Source: a candidate division WOR-1 bacterium RIFOXYB2_FULL_48_7
GTDB taxonomy: Bacteria > Margulisbacteria > WOR-1 > O2-12-FULL-45-9 > XYB2-FULL-48-7
DNA length: 10,323 nucleotides
Direction of reading: 5' to 3'
Assembly (NCBI GenBank): GCA_001771615.1
Contig: MEUF01000020.1
Coordinates: 1 to 10,323, forward strand
Every line of letters begins with the position of its first letter. The stretch's first letter is position 1. Positions 5,721 to 10,323 of this stretch are shown piece by piece. Under the pieces are notes generated by a model that saw nothing but the letters and a program-made list of their open reading frames with translations, made no database searches and was not told where the DNA came from. The position numbers and the translations under genes were made by a program.

Positions 5721-7148
5721 ATGGCAGACGGAGGAGTTTGCGGTTGTCCAAAAATTGCGCCCAGCAAAACTGGCATGTACCAGGGAGCTTTTGTCGGAGA
5801 CACAATAACAACAGGAGCTGTAGCGGGTTTTGAAGGGATTTCCGGAGAACAACTCGATATTGGATTAAAGTTTTTGGCTTTTGCGACAGGCCTGGAATTC
5901 CCGACAGCCGAAGCCAATGTCATGGCCAAACGCGGCGGAGCAGCCATGATCAGGCTTGAACCCTGGAGCTGGAAAGGTAAAGACGATAAATCCTTCACCC
6001 TAGAGAATTTATTGGCCGGCAAATACGACCATTTGCTCAAGAAATTTGCCGCGGGCGCCAAGGCTTATGGTAAACCGGTTTTTGTTTCTTTTGGTCACGA
6101 AATGAACGGTAGCTGGTACCCCTGGTCAGGCAACCCGGCCTTATTCAAAAAAGCTTTCCAATATGTCCATGACAAGATCAGCAAAGAATTTGGGGCCTGC
6201 AACATCACCTGGGTCTACAATCCCAATATCGACTTTGGGATGATCAAAGAATATTATCCCGGCGATGAATATGTTGATTGGGTAGCCATAGATGGTTATA
6301 ACACCGAAGATTATGGCAATGACTGGCGAAGCTGCAGCCAATTATTTGATGCGGCTATTCGCGATCTGGAACAATTCCACAAGCCAATTATGATCGGCGA
6401 GTTTGGTTCCGACGCCAATACCCCTGCCGACAAGACCGAAAGAAAGCCCGAATGGATCAGAGAATGTATTTCATACGCCGAACGTAAAGGGATCAAAGCC
6501 TTTGTCTATTTCAATGTCAGCAAGGATGAAGGTGGAGAAAAGAAGGCCTGGGCACTTGACACTCCGGAAGCTAAAGCGGCATATGGTGGGGCAGTTAGAG
6601 ACAGACAGGCCACTTTTGGCGAAACCATCCAGACAACCTGTGGTCCTTTGACAGTCACAGCGCGCCCAGAGGCTACCCCCATAGCAGCAACCCCGCTTCC
6701 CACGGCAATGCTCACCCCGCCCGCAGCCGGAGCGATAATGCTGGACCCAATCCGACAGGGCTCATTCTCCTTTAACGGCGGGTCAGTCATTACTGATCAT
6801 GGCGTCACTCGATTTTCTGCCATTAGTGCCAGGGATCCCGGTTTTGGGGTCACAGTCAACCGTTCCGACCTGGAAGGGAAAACCTTAAAATTCGAAGCCA
6901 GCGGGCTAATCACCAAAGAAGGGGGCTGGGCACGCTTAGCGGTGCAGGTTTTTTCCTACGACGACCCGGATAGCACCCCCTCGATAGTCTTTGATCCAAT
7001 CACCGTCACTCCAGCAAGCCCGGAATCTCTGCCAGTGACTTATGAAATAAGCCTTACCGGATTAACGTCGGTCAAGAAGGTCCAGTTTATTTTAATCACT
7101 GACCAGGGGACCTGCGAGGTCGACATCTCCAATATCCGGTTTGAATAA
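5721..7148 (+). CDS. GH26-type glycoside hydrolase with C-terminal carbohydrate-binding-like domain
   Basis: This is a probable retaining beta-glycanase of the GH26 (beta-mannanase-like) family; the exact substrate cannot be read from the sequence. In the 475-residue protein, the (beta/alpha)8 catalytic domain spans about residues 18-300. FVSFGHEMNGSWYPWSG (121-137) carries the likely acid/base Glu127, and MIGEFGSD (224-231) carries the likely nucleophile Glu227. RLEPWSW (78-84) and WVAIDGYN (187-194) also fit the family. A Pro/Thr/Ala-rich linker (about 306-340) leads to a C-terminal beta-rich domain (about 341-475: GKTLKFEASGL, YEISLTGL, CEVDISNIRFE) resembling carbohydrate-binding beta-sandwich modules. 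There is no signal peptide: the N-terminus is MADGGVCGCP, the start is fixed by AAGGAGG, and the frame is closed upstream by TAG at 5685-5687. That is odd for an enzyme with linker and binding module. It has its own sigma-28-like promoter and ends 6 bp from the convergent gene. Confidence 0.88.
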   Translation: MADGGVCGCPKIAPSKTGMYQGAFVGDTITTGAVAGFEGISGEQLDIGLKFLAFATGLEFPTAEANVMAKRGGAAMIRLEPWSWKGKDDKSFTLENLLAGKYDHLLKKFAAGAKAYGKPVFVSFGHEMNGSWYPWSGNPALFKKAFQYVHDKISKEFGACNITWVYNPNIDFGMIKEYYPGDEYVDWVAIDGYNTEDYGNDWRSCSQLFDAAIRDLEQFHKPIMIGEFGSDANTPADKTERKPEWIRECISYAERKGIKAFVYFNVSKDEGGEKKAWALDTPEAKAAYGGAVRDRQATFGETIQTTCGPLTVTARPEATPIAATPLPTAMLTPPAAGAIMLDPIRQGSFSFNGGSVITDHGVTRFSAISARDPGFGVTVNRSDLEGKTLKFEASGLITKEGGWARLAVQVFSYDDPDSTPSIVFDPITVTPASPESLPVTYEISLTGLTSVKKVQFILITDQGTCEVDISNIRFE

Positions 7149-7154
7149 ATTAAG

Positions 7155-8255
7155 TTAATTATTAACCAGCGGGAATAAAAAGCGGAAAGCAACCACGTTT
7201 TGCAGAGTTTTTGCCGACCAGGGGGGAATTTGTCCCGTCAAGTAATAGTCATCATATTCCCTAATCGGCATTGACTGCCACTTGTCTGAACCAGCTAGTT
7301 TGACCTCAACCAGGAACCTCTCTAATAACCTGTCCATCCAACCGGCATCATTTAATAAATCATCCGGCAGATAATCCGGCCGGATAAAAGCTTTAAACAG
7401 CGGAGCGGTCCCCTCTAAAGATCCCGCTTCGCTAGAAACAGGCCCAACGACTAGCCATTGTGGCCCGCCAAATTTCTGGCCATGGTAAGCGGGAACAATT
7501 TGGAATCCGCCAATTCTGCCTAGTGTTGAAGTCGAAACATCCAGCACACCGGCGTGATTGGCACGGATCCGCCCGACCGAAGCGTAACGGCTCCCCTCAA
7601 ACCGGCCAATTCCGCTGACCGGCCGGACAACCCTGGCGATAACCTCGCTCCGGCCGTTATAATAACTGATTGTGACCTCCCCTCCCCTGACATTTTCTAT
7701 TACCAGAGAGCGGGGATATTCCTGCGGTTTTTCAACGATAATATAAAACTTTTCATACAGGTGTGGCTGATAGCCTTTGGGTATATCCACCATTGTGCCA
7801 TCCGGATAAGCCAGTTTAATAGAATTACCGACAAACGGGGCAACCCCACCGCCAAAAATCTCTTCTCCGGCCGGAATGTCGGTATAAATTGCAGTATCAC
7901 TGCTTAAATATGAGCGATAATAACTTGGTGGTTGCAGAAATTCCCTGGGCAAGAGGCTAAAGATAATCCCGTCACCATCAGGCGCGGTGGCTGTCTTAAT
8001 ATGTATCGCATTGACCGCCGTGGCGGCAACCTTACCATCAGCCACCCAGCGAGCGGCGGTATAACCATTACTGTTGGTTTTATTAGTCGGAAAGAGTACT
8101 CGGCCAACCTCCCGCCAGCTTTTCCCTTTGTTGCTGCTGGCCTCGATTGTGCCGTTAGGCTGGTTCCAAACTTTGATACGGGTAATTTCTGTAGAGCCAA
8201 TTGAGGACAGCTGCAATAAAACAAGTAAGGCCAAGCACCCAAGTAACCTGCTCAC
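7155..8255 (-). CDS. exported protein of unknown function in the lemA-pepA operon
   Basis: I do not recognise the family. From the GTG at 8253-8255 the protein has 366 residues and begins MSRLLGCLALLVLLQLSS followed by IGSTEI, a good Sec signal peptide with probable cleavage near residue 22. A TTG at 8277-8279 would add eight residues and overlap pepA by 20 bp. GTG is preferred because it leaves 4 bp after the pepA stop and gives a compact signal peptide; neither start has a clear ribosome binding site. The mature part looks beta-rich. One Asp-box-like motif (SSNKGKSW, about residues 40-47), of the kind found in beta-propeller turns, is visible, but a single copy does not establish a propeller. 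A distinctive central stretch, about 212-260, includes SGIGRFEGSRYASVGRIRAN and GGFQIVPAYHG. Cys7 lies inside the hydrophobic core, so this is not a lipoprotein. Its position after pepA suggests co-expression, with an envelope or secreted location. Confidence 0.8.
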   Translation of the reverse strand: MSRLLGCLALLVLLQLSSIGSTEITRIKVWNQPNGTIEASSNKGKSWREVGRVLFPTNKTNSNGYTAARWVADGKVAATAVNAIHIKTATAPDGDGIIFSLLPREFLQPPSYYRSYLSSDTAIYTDIPAGEEIFGGGVAPFVGNSIKLAYPDGTMVDIPKGYQPHLYEKFYIIVEKPQEYPRSLVIENVRGGEVTISYYNGRSEVIARVVRPVSGIGRFEGSRYASVGRIRANHAGVLDVSTSTLGRIGGFQIVPAYHGQKFGGPQWLVVGPVSSEAGSLEGTAPLFKAFIRPDYLPDDLLNDAGWMDRLLERFLVEVKLAGSDKWQSMPIREYDDYYLTGQIPPWSAKTLQNVVAFRFLFPLVNN

Positions 8256-8259
8256 AGGG

Positions 8260-9747
8260 TTACGAGACCAAGAACTCAATCAACGTTCTGACTGGTACGC
8301 CTGTAGCGCCTTTAGGCAAATAACCGCGCGGGGCATCCAGGTGGGCAGTCCCGGCAATATCAAGATGGACCCAGGGAGTTTCACCGACAAATTTCTCTAT
8401 AAAGGCCGCCCCGCTTGATGGTTGGGCCTTGCCGTTACCGGCGCTGTTCTTGATATCGGCAATGGTACTCTTAATGGCCTCACGATATTCATCGTACAAC
8501 GGCAATTGCCACATCTTTTGCCCGCAACTGTTGCCTATTTTCAGCAGCTTATCTATTAATTCCTGATTATTGCCCATTATCGCCGTAGCCGCATCGCCTA
8601 AAGCAACAATGCAGCCGCCGGTCAAGGTCGCCAGATCAACAATTTGAGTTGCCCCTAATTTCTTGGCATAGGTAATGGCATCTGCCAGGATCAGCCGCCC
8701 TTCAGCATCGGTGTTGATAATTTCGGCCGTCAGGCCGGACAATGATCCCACAACATCCCCCGGTTTGGTCGCGTGGCCTGAAGGCATATTCTCTGTCAGG
8801 GGCATCAACCCGATAATATTTTTCTTTGGTTTAAGGTCAGCCAGCAAGCTCATGACGGCTAGTGTGGCCGCTGCCCCCGCCATATCAGTCTTCATCTCTT
8901 CCATCTTATTTGACGGTTTCAATGATATCCCGCCAGAATCAAAAGTGATCCCTTTGCCGACAATGGCAATTTTCTCTTTTTTCCCGGGATTGCCGCGATA
9001 TTCCATAACAACCAATTTGGGAGGTTCTTCTGATCCTTTGGCGACCGACCAAAGCAGGTCTAAACCAGCTTGTTTGGGATCAACGATAGAAATTTTCAAC
9101 CCGTTAATTTGCGCGATCTTTTTTGCCAGTTTGGCAAATTCAGTCGGCGTTAACTTATTGGAGGGCTCATTGACCAGGTCACGGGCATAATTTTCAGCCT
9201 CGGCAATAATCAGGCCAAGCTTGGCCCCTTTTTTTATGCCGGCAATCTTATTTTTATTGTGGTCAAGCAAGACCAGCTCCTCAACACTGAAAGCGGGGGG
9301 ATCCTGCTCTTTGGCATAACCGGTAAACTGGTAACCACCCAGCACCGCCCCCTCAACAACCGCTTTGGCTGCCTGTTCCGGGTCCAGGCCACCAATGCCG
9401 GCGCCATGAATGATGGTGGCGACTTTTTTGGCTTTAACCTCTTGGGCTTTCTTGACAGCAGCGGCGGCAGCGGTGCGGACCGCCTCATAACCAAACTTTT
9501 CCCGGCTGCCTAATCCGACCACCGCAACCTTTTCAGCCTTGGTTTTACCAGCGCAGTGCAAGAGGGTAACCTTACCCAATTTACCGTCGATTTCGCCCTC
9601 CTTGGTCAGCTTGGAAATCAAGCCGCCAAGCGCCCGATCAACCGAACCGGTGGCCCCGCCTGGGACCTTAACCTTTTCAAATTCGTTGATAATCAGCAGG
9701 TCGCAACGAAAATCGGTTATTGAACTGCATTCAACGCTGATTTTCAT
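8260..9747 (-). CDS. pepA: leucyl aminopeptidase, family M17
   Basis: This cytosolic zinc/manganese aminopeptidase removes N-terminal residues, preferentially leucine and other large hydrophobics, from peptides during protein turnover. The 495-residue length is normal. Residues 1-165 form the variable N-terminal domain (AVVGLGSREKF near 75-85). The catalytic domain carries the family's metal and active-site set: GKGITFDSGGISLKP with Lys265, Asp270 and Lys277, then KTDMAGAA with Asp288, then the M17 signature NTDAEGRLILADA with Asp347, Glu349 and Arg351. These correspond in order and spacing to the E. coli PepA residues. The start is ATG at 9745-9747, which shares one base with the lemA stop (TGATG on the minus strand), a classic sign of translational coupling. 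The gene is followed after 4 bp (or with overlap) by an exported protein of unknown function. Some PepA proteins also bind DNA in site-specific recombination; nothing here points to that. Confidence 0.96.
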   Translation of the reverse strand: MKISVECSSITDFRCDLLIINEFEKVKVPGGATGSVDRALGGLISKLTKEGEIDGKLGKVTLLHCAGKTKAEKVAVVGLGSREKFGYEAVRTAAAAAVKKAQEVKAKKVATIIHGAGIGGLDPEQAAKAVVEGAVLGGYQFTGYAKEQDPPAFSVEELVLLDHNKNKIAGIKKGAKLGLIIAEAENYARDLVNEPSNKLTPTEFAKLAKKIAQINGLKISIVDPKQAGLDLLWSVAKGSEEPPKLVVMEYRGNPGKKEKIAIVGKGITFDSGGISLKPSNKMEEMKTDMAGAAATLAVMSLLADLKPKKNIIGLMPLTENMPSGHATKPGDVVGSLSGLTAEIINTDAEGRLILADAITYAKKLGATQIVDLATLTGGCIVALGDAATAIMGNNQELIDKLLKIGNSCGQKMWQLPLYDEYREAIKSTIADIKNSAGNGKAQPSSGAAFIEKFVGETPWVHLDIAGTAHLDAPRGYLPKGATGVPVRTLIEFLVS

Positions 9748-10304
9748 CAGAAATTCACTTTGGGAGCTGTAGCGGCCTCACCGGTTGCCTCAAACAGCAT
9801 TTTCTCCGGGTCAAAACCAAACAGGCGGACAAAAAAGACTGTTGGTATCCGACGGGCAGTCACATTATATAGTTGGACCGCCTGATTATAGCGCATCCTT
9901 TCGGTGGCAATCCGGTTTTCCGTCCCGGCCAGCTCGTCCTGCAGGGCCAAAAAATTCTGGTTGGCTTTTAACTGCGGATAGTTTTCGACCACTACCATTA
10001 GTCGGGATAGGAATGATTGCGTCTGGTTGGCGGCATTGATTTTATCGGTCTGTGTTTGCGCTCCAGCCCAGGCGGAACGTGCCTTAGTAATATTTTCAAG
10101 CAACTCTCTCTCATGCTTGGCATACCCTTTGACCGTGCTGACCAGGTTAGGGATCAGGTCAAAGCGCCTTTGCAGCTGGTTCTCTACCTGCGCCCAGGCA
10201 GTTTTGGCGTTCTGGTCAAGGCCAACCAGGTTATTATAAATACTTGTCATCCAGAGAGCTGCCAAGACCAAAACAACTACGATACCTGCTATCCATTTCC
10301 ACAT
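9747..10304 (-). CDS. lemA: LemA family membrane protein
   Basis: LemA proteins are small membrane-anchored, mostly helical proteins of uncertain function, common in bacteria. This one has 185 residues, the usual size. A single N-terminal membrane segment (about 3-21, KWIAGIVVVLVLAALWM) is followed by the family hallmark stretch YNNLVGLDQNAKTAWAQVEN (23-42), then QRRFDLIPNLV, then YPQLKANQNFLALQDELAGT (about 109-128) and a long helical region (ENRIATERMRYNQAV). The C-terminal RLFGFDPEKMLFEA is also typical. The start at 10304 is fixed by AGGAGGA at 10312-10318, 7 nt upstream, making this the likely first gene of the lemA-pepA-exported protein unit; its promoter is outside the window. LemA often sits beside a TPM-domain (YgcG-like) protein, but here the downstream neighbour is pepA, coupled through TGATG. 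A TPM gene upstream is not excluded. Confidence 0.95.
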   Translation of the reverse strand: MWKWIAGIVVVLVLAALWMTSIYNNLVGLDQNAKTAWAQVENQLQRRFDLIPNLVSTVKGYAKHERELLENITKARSAWAGAQTQTDKINAANQTQSFLSRLMVVVENYPQLKANQNFLALQDELAGTENRIATERMRYNQAVQLYNVTARRIPTVFFVRLFGFDPEKMLFEATGEAATAPKVNF

Positions 10305-10311
10305 ATATTGT

Positions 10312-10318
10312 TCCTCCT
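10312..10318 (-). promoter_or_regulatory. ribosome binding site of lemA
   Basis: AGGAGGA on the minus strand lies 7 nt before the lemA ATG. It is by far the strongest ribosome binding site among the minus-strand genes here and supports lemA as the lead cistron, with pepA and the exported-protein gene relying on coupled or weaker initiation. Confidence 0.88.
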
Positions 10319-10323
10319 ATTTT

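Noticed and set aside
5361..5852. Open frame on the minus strand spanning the gap between the 288-residue protein and GH26
   Set aside because: It runs across both promoter copy 2 and the AAGGAGG site, is antisense to two supported genes, and has no ribosome binding site or motif.
7141..7170. Bidirectional terminator between the convergent GH26 and exported-protein genes
   Set aside because: The sequence is A/T-rich with a weak TTAA-type palindrome only; there is no G+C stem followed by a T-tract.
8220..8255. Lipoprotein signal (LLGC) at the start of the exported protein
   Set aside because: The cysteine is in the middle of the hydrophobic core with more apolar residues after it, so it is not a lipobox; an ordinary signal peptidase I site near IGSTE fits better.
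8453..8460. A third GCCGATAT, on the minus strand
   Set aside because: It lies inside pepA where codons for Ile-Ala-Asp-Ile explain it. It lacks TTTGAAAT or TAAA at the right distance and the ATATAT-AGGAAA extension, and is about 200 bp from the next start.
8675..9190. Long open frame antisense to pepA (171 codons)
   Set aside because: It covers the conserved M17 catalytic region of pepA, whose frame explains the openness; the translation shows no domain.

Overview
The window reads as a chromosomal segment of a bacterium with a moderate base composition (about half G+C by eye) and dense, mostly protein-coding sequence; no stretch longer than 100 bases lacks a gene. The S-layer-homology (SLH) protein, the SLBB-type ComEA with ComEC, and two promoters of the FliA/SigD (sigma-28) type fit the Terrabacteria side of the tree: Firmicutes, Cyanobacteria, or candidate relatives such as Margulisbacteria/WOR-1. 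This placement is an inference without a marker-gene search. No rRNA, tRNA, CRISPR array, transposase or phage gene was seen.

Layout. (1) 1-548, plus strand: C-terminal end of an SLH-domain surface protein, cut by the window edge and overlapping the next gene tail to tail. (2) 529-4677, minus strand: a block transcribed metG, comEA, comEC, giving methionyl-tRNA synthetase and the DNA-receptor and DNA-channel proteins of natural transformation. A small inverted/tandem repeat element lies between comEA and comEC. (3) 4678-7148, plus strand: an island of two genes, an unrecognised cysteine-free 288-residue protein and a GH26-type glycoside hydrolase with a C-terminal beta domain. Each is preceded by a nearly identical promoter block, TTTGAAAT, then 15 nt, then (G/A)CCGATAT, which resembles a sigma-28 promoter. 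(4) 7155-10304, minus strand: lemA, then pepA (leucyl aminopeptidase, family M17), then an unrecognised exported protein, tightly packed and probably one operon.

How they fit together. The minus-strand blocks are housekeeping, competence and envelope genes. The plus-strand pair is the unusual part: two single-gene units with matching sigma-28-like promoters. Both proteins look as if they should act outside the cytoplasm (a beta-strand-rich protein; a polysaccharide-degrading enzyme with a linker and an accessory domain), yet neither has a visible Sec signal peptide. A motility- or surface-linked regulon of proteins exported by a non-Sec route is a reasonable hypothesis and is set out in the findings.
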